A DNA stretch of 28,804 nt from Gammaproteobacteria bacterium (GTDB lineage: Bacteria; Pseudomonadota; Gammaproteobacteria; Steroidobacterales; Steroidobacteraceae): NCBI GenBank assembly GCA_028293725.1, contig JAQGOE010000111.1, positions 1 through 28,804 of the forward strand, read 5' to 3'. The notes under the pieces are model-generated. The model made no database searches and was not told the origin of the DNA. It saw only the letters and a program-made list of their open reading frames with translations. This document shows, one piece after another, positions 1-8,248 of the stretch. Each line of letters opens with the position of its first letter. Position 1 is the first letter of the stretch. The position numbers and the translations under genes were made by a program.

Positions 1-786
1 GACGGTGGCTACGACGACGCGTATAGCGCCGACCTCAAGTTCGAGTCCGGCGGGCTCTACCTGGTCGCGGCTTACGAGATGCACAAGCGCGTAAACCGCA
101 GCAGCGATGGCATCGGCTCCAACAACCCGCTCTACGACTACTGGTTGAACGAGGGGCCGACCGGGCCCGACTCCAAATATCTCGATTGGGCCAGCTACCA
201 GGCGTTTGCCAGCGAGTATCCAGGAGCGGCGGCGGTCAGCACCCCCGAATACGCCATACCCTACGATATTGGCGATGAGTGGGCGATGAAGTTCGGCGGT
301 CAGTACACGTTCAGTTTCGGCCTGACCATCTCCTATCTTTGGGAGGAGATGCACCGTAACGTCCCGCAGGTCATGCAATTCCAGAATGAGCGCCAGCGGA
401 CCGGCGACTGGCTGGCGCTCCAGCAGGAGTTCAACGGCGGCCGCGATGTCGTCGCGATCGGCTGGGCGCATGCTGGCGCCTCTCCCGGCGATCCGGGTGG
501 AGAGCACAACTTCAATCCCGGCGGTATCGGCAACAATCAGGCCAACATGTACACCATGCAGTATTGGCACAAGCTCGATAAACAGCTGACGCTGTATTTC
601 GATGTGGCCGATACGTCGAACGACGGCAACGGGCACTACGACATCGGCGCCGGTGGCCACGGAATCAAGACCGACTGTCACGATGCCACGCACTATACGT
701 TCGTCGACTACAGTAGCGCGGGTCCGACCACCTGGGGCGGGTGCCACGAGCTGGGCATTTCGACGGGGCTCAATTTCAAGTTCTAA
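1..786 (+). CDS. Outer-membrane porin, C-terminal part (5' end outside window)
   Basis: The frame is open from base 1, so the gene begins to the left of the window; about 261 C-terminal residues are visible. The protein shows alternating aromatic and polar residues typical of transmembrane beta strands (for example YTFSFGLTISYLW and LTLYFDVADTS). It ends in a strand closing with Phe (GLNFKF), the usual signal for outer-membrane assembly. Long loops rich in Gly, Asn and Asp lie between the strands. Overall it resembles the Gram-negative general porins (Porin_4/OmpC-like) that form trimeric diffusion channels. Substrate preference cannot be read from this part. An alternative would be another 16-strand barrel of the same superfamily. 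No terminator is evident, and the next gene begins about 60 bp downstream. Confidence 0.75.
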   Translation, partial: DGGYDDAYSADLKFESGGLYLVAAYEMHKRVNRSSDGIGSNNPLYDYWLNEGPTGPDSKYLDWASYQAFASEYPGAAAVSTPEYAIPYDIGDEWAMKFGGQYTFSFGLTISYLWEEMHRNVPQVMQFQNERQRTGDWLALQQEFNGGRDVVAIGWAHAGASPGDPGGEHNFNPGGIGNNQANMYTMQYWHKLDKQLTLYFDVADTSNDGNGHYDIGAGGHGIKTDCHDATHYTFVDYSSAGPTTWGGCHELGISTGLNFKF

Positions 787-847
787 AGCGACGGCCGGGG
801 TTTTGCGGAGGTATGCTGACGGCATGAGCCTTCCGGAGGTGAGTATC

Positions 848-1195
848 TTGTCTCCCGTTATGAGTCGAATCTCGTCCTGGGTGCTGGCGGTTGCGGTGTT
901 GGGCGCAGCCGTCGGCTGTTCGATGGGGCCTCGTAAGAGCGACGCTGAGCGACAGGCCGACAAGGAGACGGCGGATCGAGTGCAGGCCGCGCTGTCCGCC
1001 GATCAGGAGCTTTATGCGCGGCACATCAATGTGCACGCCAACAGTGGGGTCGTGCGCCTGAGTGGCTATGTCTGGACGCAACCTGATTTGCTCGAGGCGC
1101 AGCGCATCGCCGAATCAGTTCAGGGAGTGACCCGGGTTGTCGATGACCTCGAGCTGGAACGCGGTGGTATCGACAACTCGCCCGTCAGTCGCTGA
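848..1195 (+). CDS. BON-domain lipoprotein, small, periplasmic
   Basis: A protein of about 115 residues. The N-terminus has a hydrophobic stretch (WVLAVAVLGAAVGC) ending in a lipobox-like AVGC, so it is probably lipid-anchored and periplasmic. The rest is one BON domain: an amphipathic helix (ADRVQAAL), a strand pair around INVHANSGVVRLSGYV, then a helix (EAQRIAESV) and VTRVVDDLEL. BON domains (OsmY, Kbp and others) bind membranes or ligands. The start is uncertain. A strong GGAGGTGAG at 835-843 best fits a TTG at 848; an in-frame ATG at 860 leaves an unusually long spacing; an ATG at 824 has a weaker GGAGGT 11 nt upstream. I prefer TTG 848 because it gives a compact signal peptide. The gene lies 17 bp before the next one and may be cotranscribed with it. 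Confidence 0.75.
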   Translation: MSPVMSRISSWVLAVAVLGAAVGCSMGPRKSDAERQADKETADRVQAALSADQELYARHINVHANSGVVRLSGYVWTQPDLLEAQRIAESVQGVTRVVDDLELERGGIDNSPVSR

Positions 1196-1212
1196 TCCAG
1201 GATGGACTATTC

Positions 1213-2202
1213 GTGAAGATTGCGATCATAGGTGTCGGCGCGATCGGGGGTTATGTTGGCACCCGGCTCGCGCTCGCGGGCGAGGACGTGACGTTCATCG
1301 CCCGGGGCGCGAACCTCGAAGCGCTGCAAACCCAGGGCATCCGGCTCATCCTGGCTGACGGCTCCGAGGAAGCCGTGCCCCGAGTGAAGGCGACCGCTGA
1401 CTACGCCGCGGCGGGCCCCCAGGATCTGGTGATCCTCGGCATGAAGGCGCATCAGGTCGCGGCAGTCGCGGCCGACGTCCCGAAGCTATTCGGCCCCAAC
1501 ACCGTCGTCGTGCCGATGCAGAATGGAATTCCCTACTGGTATTTCCACGCGCACGGCGGGCCGCTCGAGGGAACCCGGTTGCTGAGCGTAGATCCGGACG
1601 GGACGCTCGAAAAGCACATTTCCTTCGAGCGGGTGATTGGCTGCATCGTGTATCCCGCGGCGGAGCTCGTCGCCCCTGGCGTGATCAGACATGTCGAAGG
1701 TACGAGATTCCCGGTCGGTGAGCCGAATGGCACGCACAGCGAGCGGGTCCGCCGCGTCGCCGAGTGCTTCACGGCAGCCGGGCTGAAGTCCCCGGTCCTT
1801 GACGATATTCGCGGCGAGATCTGGCTGAAGCTGTGGGGCAACATAACATTCAATCCCATCAGCGCCCTGTCCAGGGCAACGCTCGCCGGAATCTGCCAGT
1901 ATCCCCCCAGCCGCGCGCTCGCGGCCGATATCATGGCCGAGGCACAGAACGTCGCGCATAAGCTCGGTATCACGTTCCGCGTCTCGATGGAGAAGCGCAT
2001 TGCCGGCGCGGAGAAGGTTGGGCACCACAAGACGTCCATGTTGATGGATGTCGAGGCGGGACGCCCGCTCGAAATCGACGCTCTGCTGGGAGCTGTCATC
2101 GAGTTGGCGCGGCTTACCGACACGCCGACTCCCTACCTCAACACGGTCTATACCCTGACCCGGCTTCTTCAGAAAAGCCAGGAAGAAAACCGACCGTCCT
2201 AG
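1213..2202 (+). CDS. Ketopantoate reductase (ApbA/PanE) family oxidoreductase
   Basis: 329 residues starting at GTG 1213, with AGGA about 10 nt upstream. The N-terminal Rossmann fold has the NADP motif GVGAIGG at residues 7-13 and the second-strand signature FIARG. The catalytic-lysine region reads EIWLKLWGNITFNPISAL, close to the family K-x-x-x-N signature, and the C-terminal helical domain is full length (family about 300-330). PanE reduces 2-dehydropantoate to pantoate with NADPH for coenzyme A synthesis, but many paralogues in this family reduce other 2-keto acids. The context (a porin, a lipoprotein and a convergent aminotransferase, with no pan genes) does not favour pantothenate synthesis, so I leave the symbol blank. 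Its stop overlaps the stop end of the convergent aminotransferase gene by 4 bp. Confidence 0.88.
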   Translation: MKIAIIGVGAIGGYVGTRLALAGEDVTFIARGANLEALQTQGIRLILADGSEEAVPRVKATADYAAAGPQDLVILGMKAHQVAAVAADVPKLFGPNTVVVPMQNGIPYWYFHAHGGPLEGTRLLSVDPDGTLEKHISFERVIGCIVYPAAELVAPGVIRHVEGTRFPVGEPNGTHSERVRRVAECFTAAGLKSPVLDDIRGEIWLKLWGNITFNPISALSRATLAGICQYPPSRALAADIMAEAQNVAHKLGITFRVSMEKRIAGAEKVGHHKTSMLMDVEAGRPLEIDALLGAVIELARLTDTPTPYLNTVYTLTRLLQKSQEENRPS

Positions 2203-3392
2203 GCGGCCTGGGTCTCGGCTTTAGAAGCATGCGCGCGCCAATAACCCTGCGCGGCAGCGGCACCGCTGCCGGGCTCGATCCTTATGCCACAATCGAGCAT
2301 TGCCATTTCGGCGCCGCAGATCGCCCCGAGGAGCATGAGCTCATTGAGGTCGCCCAGGTGACCGATGCGGAACAGCTTGCCCGCGACTTTGGAAAGTCCC
2401 GCGCCAAGGGATAGGTTGTAGCGTGTGAAGGCGCGATCGATGACGGCAGCAGCGTCCTTACCTTCCGGAACCATTACTGCTGATACGGTATCCGAGTACC
2501 AGTTGGGGGCCACGGCGCAGAGCCGAAGTTTCCAACCCTCGAGCACCGCGGCGCGCACGCCGCCGGCCAGATAGCTGTGGCGCCGCAGGATGTTATCCAA
2601 ACCTTCCTCCGCGATCATCTGCAACGATTCGCGTAACCCGTATAACAGTGGCAGGGGTGGAGTGTAGGGAAAGTAACCTGACGCGTTGGCCTGCACCATG
2701 TCTCGATAATCGAAGTAGCAGCGCCGCGAAGTCGCACTTCGGGCCGCTTCGAGCGCTCTGGGACTGACGCAAGTTACTCCGAGGCCGGCGGGCAGCATCA
2801 GGCCTTTCTGTGAGCCACTGATGCAGACATCCACCGCCCAATCGTCCATGCGGAAGTCGATGCTGCCGAGCGCGCTGACGGAGTCGACAAACAGCAGGGC
2901 GGGATGATTGACGCTATCCATTGCCCGGCGGATGGCGGCGACGTCGCTCGTCACGCCCGTCGCCGTCTCGTTCTGGCAAACCAACACCGCGCGGATCGCG
3001 TGTCGCTCGTCGGCGCGCAGCGAGGCGAGATAGCGCGCGACGGGAGCGCCTTCGCCCCAGGGGGTTTCCAGGATTTCCGCGTCGAATCCAAGCCGCTGGC
3101 ACATGTCGACCCATAGGTGACTGAACTGGCCGAAGCGGGCGATCAAAACCTTGTCCCCCGGGCTCAGGCAGTTGGTGAGTGCGGCCTCCCAGCAACCGGT
3201 GCCGGAGGAGGGGAACAGCAGTGGAGTGCCGGAAGCCGTCTTGAACACAGCCTTAAGGCCGTTCAGGCAGGCGCGGGTCAACTGCGGAAAGCTTGGGGAA
3301 CGGTGGTCTTCCATCGCAACGTGCATTGCGCGCAATACACGATCGGGAACGTTGGAAGGTCCGGGAACGAAGAGAAAGTTACGCCCTGCCAT
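2199..3392 (-). CDS. Class V PLP aminotransferase, serine-glyoxylate type
   Basis: 397 residues; ATG at 3392 with AGGAG about 8 nt upstream. The N-terminus FLFVPGPSNVPDRV is characteristic of the alanine/serine-glyoxylate aminotransferase group. Further motifs are SSGTGCWEAAL (cofactor phosphate contact, near 62-72), NETATG (141-146), the PLP-ring aspartate in FVDSVSALG (D170) and the Schiff-base lysine in SGSQKG (K196). Enzymes of this type transfer the amino group of serine (or alanine) to glyoxylate, giving hydroxypyruvate (or pyruvate) and glycine. That serves glyoxylate detoxification, photorespiration or the serine cycle. No other serine-cycle gene is visible. The last residues are Ala/Gly rich. 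It is transcribed away from the histone-deacetylase-like gene, with a shared AT-rich region between their starts. Confidence 0.88.
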   Translation of the reverse strand: MAGRNFLFVPGPSNVPDRVLRAMHVAMEDHRSPSFPQLTRACLNGLKAVFKTASGTPLLFPSSGTGCWEAALTNCLSPGDKVLIARFGQFSHLWVDMCQRLGFDAEILETPWGEGAPVARYLASLRADERHAIRAVLVCQNETATGVTSDVAAIRRAMDSVNHPALLFVDSVSALGSIDFRMDDWAVDVCISGSQKGLMLPAGLGVTCVSPRALEAARSATSRRCYFDYRDMVQANASGYFPYTPPLPLLYGLRESLQMIAEEGLDNILRRHSYLAGGVRAAVLEGWKLRLCAVAPNWYSDTVSAVMVPEGKDAAAVIDRAFTRYNLSLGAGLSKVAGKLFRIGHLGDLNELMLLGAICGAEMAMLDCGIRIEPGSGAAAAQGYWRAHASKAETQAA

Positions 3393-3533
3393 AAAGACGC
3401 TCCTGAACAGGTGTGAACCCCATTTTATAGCTCCTGGCTTTCAGATATATTATATATTACCTCTATCACATTTGAGCGGTTGAGGTCCATTCACAGCGCC
3501 GTACTAGCGTATAACTCGCGGAAAAGGTGCCCG
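3393..3533. promoter_or_regulatory. AT-rich divergent promoter region
   Basis: This 141-bp gap separates two divergent start codons. It contains the most AT-rich patch noticed in the window (3444-3459, alternating A and T). On the minus strand a perfect TATAAT lies at 3449-3454, a plausible -10 for the aminotransferase gene. On the plus strand TATATT at 3453-3458 could serve the deacetylase-like gene. No convincing -35 hexamer was found for either, so an activator may be needed. Promoter assignment is by inspection only. Confidence 0.4.
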
Positions 3534-4466
3534 ATGACCACCGCTTACATTACCCACGCCGACTGTCTGCTTCATGAGATGGGTCCGGATCATCCGGAGC
3601 GTCCCGCGCGCCTGAGTGCCATCCACGAGCAGATGCAGTCATCGGGACTGATGCGCAGCCTGAGCTGTCTGGAGGCGCCGCTGGCGCACGTGGATGACCT
3701 GAAGCGAGTGCACGCCTCTGACTATGTCGATTTAATCTTCGAGCACGCGCCGGCCGAAGGTTATGTTCAGCTCGACCCCGACACTATGATGAATCCCTAC
3801 ACTCTTGCGGCGGCACGGCGTGCGGCCGGCGCCGGCGTGCTGGCGGTCGAAGAGGTGATGGCCGGCCGGGCCGCCAATGCGTTCTGCGCGGTACGCCCCT
3901 GCGGCCATCACTCAACTCGCAGCCGGCCGATGGGCTTCTGCATATTTAACAACATCGGAGTTGCTGCTGCCCATGCGCTGGAGAAGATGGGCCTCGAGCG
4001 CGTTGCGATCATCGACTTCGATGTCCACCACGGCAACGGCACCGAGGACATGTTCAGCGAGCCGCGCTGGCGGGAGCGCGTGTTGATGGCTGGCTTCTTC
4101 CAGCACCCCTTCTATCCCAACAGCGGTACGCGCAACCCGGCGCCCAACATGGTGAACGTGCCGCTTGCCGCGGGGAGCGGCGGCAGCGCGGTGCGCAAGC
4201 TTGCGCAGGAGAAATGGTTTCCGGCCCTGGAGGAGTTCGAGCCGCAAATGCTGTTGATCTCGGCAGGCTTCGACGCGCATCGGGACGACTTGCTGGGCGG
4301 CCTGGCGCTGGTTGAGGCCGATTACGAATGGATGACCCGCGAGCTGATGGCATTGGCCGCCCGCCATTCACAGGGACGCATCGTGTCGATGCTGGAAGGC
4401 GGCTACGAGCTGTCCGCTCTGGGCGCCAGCGCCGTGGCGCACGTCAGGACTCTTGCCGCAGGCTGA
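3534..4466 (+). CDS. Histone deacetylase family amidohydrolase (AcuC/HdaH-like)
   Basis: 310 residues. I chose ATG 3534 because an AAGG lies about 6 nt upstream and the protein then starts right at the family N-terminus (TTAYITHADCLLHEMG.DHPE). Motifs: the active-site histidine pair in GHHS (124-127), the RPMGFCIFNN block, zinc ligands in DFDVHHGNG (D163, H165) and the third zinc aspartate in AGFDAH (D247), followed by a Gly-Gly-Tyr near the end (EGGYEL). Bacterial members are zinc-dependent deacetylases acting on acetylated small molecules, polyamines or protein lysines. The substrate cannot be told from sequence. All catalytic residues I can check are present. The stop lies 13 bp from the stop of the convergent quinone oxidoreductase gene. 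Confidence 0.9.
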   Translation: MTTAYITHADCLLHEMGPDHPERPARLSAIHEQMQSSGLMRSLSCLEAPLAHVDDLKRVHASDYVDLIFEHAPAEGYVQLDPDTMMNPYTLAAARRAAGAGVLAVEEVMAGRAANAFCAVRPCGHHSTRSRPMGFCIFNNIGVAAAHALEKMGLERVAIIDFDVHHGNGTEDMFSEPRWRERVLMAGFFQHPFYPNSGTRNPAPNMVNVPLAAGSGGSAVRKLAQEKWFPALEEFEPQMLLISAGFDAHRDDLLGGLALVEADYEWMTRELMALAARHSQGRIVSMLEGGYELSALGASAVAHVRTLAAG

Positions 4467-4479
4467 TCGTTCGACCGAT

Positions 4480-5457
4480 TCAGACAGTCAACACGATCTT
4501 CCCGATGTGGCTCGATGCTTCCATCATCCGGTGAGCCTCGGCAGCTTCAGCCAGTGGAAACGTCGCGTGAATGATGGGTCGAACGCGACGCGCGGCGAGC
4601 AGCGGCCACACATTTAAACGTACGCCCTCGGCAACCGCTGCCTTTTGCGCCAGCGTTCGAGCTCGCAAGGTAGATCCTGTGAGCGTCAGGCGCTTGAGCA
4701 TGAGTACGTTCGCTTTGATCTCGGCGCGCGAGCCACCTTGCAGCGAGATGATGACAACACGGCCATCGACAGCTGCGGCATCGAGGTTCCGTTGCACGTA
4801 GGTGCCGGCGATGATATCGAGGATGACATCCGCGCCCCTTCCGTCCGTCGCGAGTTTAATAACCTGCACGAAGTCTTCGGTACGGTAGTCGATACCACGG
4901 ACAGCACCGAGTTCCTCGCATGCGCGAGCCTTAGCATGTGTGCCGGCCGTCGCGAACACGCGTGCACCCCAGACCGTGGCAAGTTGGATCGCAGTTGTTC
5001 CGATGCCGCTCGTTCCGCCATGGATGAGGACGGTATCGCCTGCCTTGCAACCGCCGCGCTCGAACAGGTTCGTCCATACCGTGAAGAAGGTTTCCGGGAG
5101 AGCGGCGGCTTCCACCATGCTCAGCCCAGATGGAATCGGCAGGCATAGCGGCGCGGCGGCGATCGCGTATTCGGCATAGCCGCCGCCGGAGAGCAAGGCC
5201 GTGACCTCGTCCCCGGGGGAGAGGCCCGTGACCTCCGGCCCAATGGCGGCAATGACACCGGCGACTTCCATCCCCGGCAGATCGGAGGCTCCGGGTGGCG
5301 GCGGGTAATGCCCCTGGCGCTGGACAATGTCAGGTCGATTGATGCCCGCCGCGGCGACACGAATCAGTACTTCGCCACTTGCGGGCTCCGGGACCGGTCG
5401 GGTTGCAAGTCGCAACTGTTCCGGTCCGCCCGGCGCGGCAATTTCGATCACCTGCAT
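4480..5457 (-). CDS. NAD(P)H:quinone oxidoreductase, PIG3/zinc-independent MDR family
   Basis: 325 residues. The reading frame continues upstream, but homology-like sequence begins at ATG 5457 (MQVIEIAAPGGPEQL), so the 81 preceding codons are excluded. The N-terminal GroES-like domain contains AAGINRPDIVQRQGHYPPPPG and LPGMEVAGVI. The Rossmann domain has the NADPH-binding HGGTSGIGTTAIQLA near 145-159. The zinc-ligand cysteines of true alcohol dehydrogenases are absent, and the sequence pattern fits the PIG3/TP53I3 quinone oxidoreductase subfamily. Such enzymes reduce quinones or enones with NADPH. It lies 55 bp downstream of the fusion gene and could be the last gene of a leftward esterase-fusion-oxidoreductase unit. 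The end is convergent with the deacetylase-like gene. Confidence 0.9.
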   Translation of the reverse strand: MQVIEIAAPGGPEQLRLATRPVPEPASGEVLIRVAAAGINRPDIVQRQGHYPPPPGASDLPGMEVAGVIAAIGPEVTGLSPGDEVTALLSGGGYAEYAIAAAPLCLPIPSGLSMVEAAALPETFFTVWTNLFERGGCKAGDTVLIHGGTSGIGTTAIQLATVWGARVFATAGTHAKARACEELGAVRGIDYRTEDFVQVIKLATDGRGADVILDIIAGTYVQRNLDAAAVDGRVVIISLQGGSRAEIKANVLMLKRLTLTGSTLRARTLAQKAAVAEGVRLNVWPLLAARRVRPIIHATFPLAEAAEAHRMMEASSHIGKIVLTV

Positions 5458-5512
5458 TCGTGTGTCGCCTACCACTCGCGTAATCCTTTCCGCTCCGGTC
5501 GCGGCAGCGGGC

Positions 5513-7018
5513 TCAAGGCAACTCGTCGTATTGGGGCAAGGTGTCTGTGATTTCGAACCACGGCGCCTTGGACCCCACATAGATGTGATGATCGGGAAGC
5601 CGGCTCGGGGTACCCCCCAGCACGCCCAGGGCAACGTGCATGTACTGTCTGTTGCGAACCGCGGCGAACAGGAACGCATGGCATTTGGCACAGCGAGCAC
5701 CGTAACCGTCGGAGCATTCGCCCTCGAGCAACAGGTGCTCGCGTCCGGTGTGGACTTCCACCTTGTCCAGGCTGACTCCGGCGATGGCCGCGAAGGCCGA
5801 GCCGGTGCGGACCCTGCAGCGCGAGCAATGGCAGTAGAAGGCGTATTCGAAGGTGTTCTCGACGGCGAAGCGCACTTCGCCGCAGGAGCATTGGCCTTGT
5901 AAGGTTCCGAGATCTTCCTCCTTCTCGGTCGTCTCGGACGGATCCGGCGTATCGGTGATCACCGAGCCGTTCGATCTGAAGAAGTTGGGTCGCGCGCTGG
6001 CCAGGCCGCGCAGATCCATTCCGCCGAGAATGTTGGGTATCTGCGGGCGCGTCTCGGGGGCGGGGGCGCTTGGGCTGTATCGGCCCCCAGGCGCCGTGGA
6101 GGTTACATAGTCGCGCAGGTTGACGACGTCGCTGAAGTTATTCTCGTCGACCTGGATTCGGCCCCACGCGAGTGAGGCGGAGTCGTTTCTCGCGTTCTGT
6201 CTGAGATCGATGGAGGTGAGCGCGCTCGCCAGTTGGTTGGCTGCCGGTTCGGAATTCGCGGCGGCGAACGCCTTTTGCAGGTCGGCGAAGTCCTGCGGAG
6301 TGAGCCCGTCGGTGCCTGCTGTGAAAACCAGCTTGCCGTTGAATACGGAAAAGCCCCAGTCCTTGGCCTGGAGTGGCGCGGGCAACCGGGATACGGCGTC
6401 GTAGTAGGCTGACTTCAGCGTGGCTGAGGCATTTCCGAGACTGTTGGTAAGTTGTTCCGCCGATTTCTCGTCGCCCGCATGGGCGGCGAGGGCGTTTACG
6501 AGATGAATATAGGCACCCACGCCGCTCTGCGAGAGGAGGCTGGGTGACGCGGGCGCGCCCGAGCCGTAGTAAACGTCGGCGGAAACGGTGATCGTCGGCG
6601 AGCGCGGGGCGATGCCTGCGGGTGCAAGAGAGAAAGAGGTGGTGTTGGCCGGCCCGCCGGCGGTCAGAGCCTCCGTAACGGTCGTGACCCCAGGGGTCGC
6701 CGAGGCGCCGGTCTGGAGCCCAGTGGCCGTCAGAGTTCCCGCAACACCCGGTGTCCCCGGGACGATCAGTCCTCCGGGACCCGTCGCACTGCCTGAAACA
6801 GTCAGGCTTACCGAAGTCCCCGGCCCCGTCGTCGGGGTTCCTGGAATCGTCAAAACCGGCGAAGATGCGCCTCCCGTCAAGCCCGCCGCGCCCGCACCGG
6901 CGACCCCGATCCCTGCCGGCCCAGGCTGTGCCTTGGCCGTGCCGTCAGCCGCGACCTGGGCAATCGTGGCTGTCTCAATTGATTGGTTCAGCGCGCTAAG
7001 CAGGCCACCTACATCCAT
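5513..7018 (-). CDS. Large protein: Gly/Pro/Thr-rich N-terminus, unknown middle, C-terminal GFA domain
   Basis: 501 residues from ATG 7018, which has a good GGGAG about 6 nt upstream. Residues 1-140 are low complexity (Gly, Ala, Pro, Thr, Val with repeated PGTP-like turns). Residues 140-365 form an unrecognised region with helical heptads (around LTNSLGNASATLKSAYYDAV) and a segment GFSVFNGKLVFTAG. Residues 375-501 are a clear glutathione-dependent formaldehyde-activating (GFA/CENP-V) domain with zinc cysteines in QCSCGEV (C377, C379), CHCSRCR and CAKCH. Stand-alone GFA proteins are about the length of this last part. A GTG at codon 353 (5962) could start a separate GFA protein, but it has no Shine-Dalgarno. 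A Shine-Dalgarno-like AAGGAGGAA at codons 366-368 is not followed by any in-frame ATG, GTG or TTG before the first cysteine. I therefore call one fused gene, with moderate certainty. Confidence 0.7.
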   Translation of the reverse strand: MDVGGLLSALNQSIETATIAQVAADGTAKAQPGPAGIGVAGAGAAGLTGGASSPVLTIPGTPTTGPGTSVSLTVSGSATGPGGLIVPGTPGVAGTLTATGLQTGASATPGVTTVTEALTAGGPANTTSFSLAPAGIAPRSPTITVSADVYYGSGAPASPSLLSQSGVGAYIHLVNALAAHAGDEKSAEQLTNSLGNASATLKSAYYDAVSRLPAPLQAKDWGFSVFNGKLVFTAGTDGLTPQDFADLQKAFAAANSEPAANQLASALTSIDLRQNARNDSASLAWGRIQVDENNFSDVVNLRDYVTSTAPGGRYSPSAPAPETRPQIPNILGGMDLRGLASARPNFFRSNGSVITDTPDPSETTEKEEDLGTLQGQCSCGEVRFAVENTFEYAFYCHCSRCRVRTGSAFAAIAGVSLDKVEVHTGREHLLLEGECSDGYGARCAKCHAFLFAAVRNRQYMHVALGVLGGTPSRLPDHHIYVGSKAPWFEITDTLPQYDELP

Positions 7019-7176
7019 CGGGCACTCCCAATATAAATAGCCCCGTCAGACAACGGCCCCCAAACCCACCTCTTGAGGGCACCGCTACTTTACAGGGTCC
7101 GTAATGGTACCCCCGGTTCACGGATTCCACGTAGTGCACCGGCTCCGGTTTTTCCCACTGGGCCGAGCCAGCCCAT

Positions 7177-8133
7177 CTACGCGCCACCAAGCCGCTCCGC
7201 CAGAAACGCGCCGATCGCATCCAGCGCGCGGTCCGCCGCGGCCAACTGCCCAACACTGGAGGGAAACACATGAGGCAACCCCTCCCATATATCGACGCGC
7301 GCGTCGACACCCGCGGCCACGGCTCGCTCGACGTACCGCAACGAGTCGTCCAGGAGGAGCTCGTCATCTCCAACATGAACGCGGATCGGCGGCAGACCGG
7401 CCAGGTCGCCGTAAAGCGGCGAGGCCAGAGGGTCCTTGGGATCGTGATGGCCCAGGTATAGCGGCACCAAGCTGACCGCTTGTGCCCGAGTGAAGTAGGG
7501 GTCCGCCGCCGCCCGCGTCTCCCAGCTGCGGCCACTGAGTGCCAGATCGGTCAGCGGTGATAACACCATGACTGCCCTCGGACTCACGCCCCCTGAATTC
7601 TCAGGTGTCGCGAGGAGCGACAACAACGCAAGCGACAGTCCGCCGCCCGCCGAATCTCCGGCAATGGCGATCCGGCGGATGCCTCGCCCGATCAGGCCGC
7701 GATAGCAGGCCTGGGCATCGAGCAGGCCGGCCGGGAAGGGATGCTCGGGAGCCAGGCGGTAGTCGGGGACAAACACCTCGGCTCCGGTCCGGGCGGCGAT
7801 GTGTCCCGCAAAATGTCGATAGGCCTTGGCCGATCCGAACACGTACCAGCCACCGTGGAGATACAGGATCGTGCCCGCGGACTGTTTGTTGGTCGGACGG
7901 CACCACCAACCCGGCACGCCGCCTATCGTGTCCGTTTCGTACGCCACATCGTTGGGTGCCGCGACGTGTCCCATGATCTCGTCGAATGGCTGCCGGGCGG
8001 CTATGTCCCGAAGGAGCCCTTTTTGCGGCTCAGCGAACGCTCGGGTCGCGGCGATTGCAGCCCGGTCCTCGGGGCTGATCGCGTGGGTGACCGACCACGA
8101 TCCCGCGGGGGCCGTTTTCTCGGGGATCTGCAT
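7177..8133 (-). CDS. Alpha/beta hydrolase, bacterial HSL-type esterase
   Basis: 318 residues; ATG 8133 with AGGAG about 8 nt upstream. The oxyanion-hole motif HGGW is at 93-96. The pocket motif DYRLAPEHPFPA follows at about 124-135, and the nucleophile elbow GDSAGG at 159-164 (Ser161). The acid is probably in VHVGDDELLLDDS, and the catalytic His in GLPHVFP near the C-terminus. This is the complete triad of the hormone-sensitive-lipase family (alpha/beta hydrolase fold 3), which hydrolyses short-chain esters or lactones. No signal peptide is visible, so it is cytoplasmic. It is divergent from a TetR regulator 116 bp away, and a dyad in between suggests local control. A 158-bp gap to the next gene downstream holds no recognised feature. 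Confidence 0.9.
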   Translation of the reverse strand: MQIPEKTAPAGSWSVTHAISPEDRAAIAATRAFAEPQKGLLRDIAARQPFDEIMGHVAAPNDVAYETDTIGGVPGWWCRPTNKQSAGTILYLHGGWYVFGSAKAYRHFAGHIAARTGAEVFVPDYRLAPEHPFPAGLLDAQACYRGLIGRGIRRIAIAGDSAGGGLSLALLSLLATPENSGGVSPRAVMVLSPLTDLALSGRSWETRAAADPYFTRAQAVSLVPLYLGHHDPKDPLASPLYGDLAGLPPIRVHVGDDELLLDDSLRYVERAVAAGVDARVDIWEGLPHVFPSSVGQLAAADRALDAIGAFLAERLGGA

Positions 8134-8175
8134 GTTCGTGCTCCTGGATCGGTGGAGGCGATCGAATGATTGATT

Positions 8176-8193
8176 TTACGTGACGTAGTGTAA
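8176..8193. promoter_or_regulatory. Candidate TetR operator (18-bp dyad)
   Basis: The sequence reads TTAC-N3-ACGT-N3-GTAA: outer arms TTAC/GTAA at 8176-8179 and 8190-8193 and a self-complementary ACGT at 8183-8186. It lies 43 bp upstream of the esterase start codon and 56 bp upstream of the TetR start codon, a typical place for a repressor of a divergent pair. Its role is inferred from position and symmetry. Confidence 0.45.
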
Positions 8194-8214
8194 TGATAAA
8201 TGGGCGGCTGTCAA

Positions 8215-8242
8215 TTGTCTTTACACGGCGTTCAGTTAATAT
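8215..8242 (+). promoter_or_regulatory. Candidate promoter of the TetR gene, possibly leaderless
   Basis: A -35-like TTGTCT (8215-8220) and a -10-like TAATAT (8237-8242) are separated by 16 bp. The expected start site would fall at or next to the ATG at 8249. No Shine-Dalgarno precedes that ATG, so the message may be leaderless. Confidence 0.35.
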
Positions 8243-8248
8243 TTTGCG

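Noticed and set aside
5458..5700. Upstream extension of the quinone oxidoreductase frame (81 extra codons)
   Set aside because: It reads through the end of the GFA fusion gene, and family similarity begins at ATG 5457.
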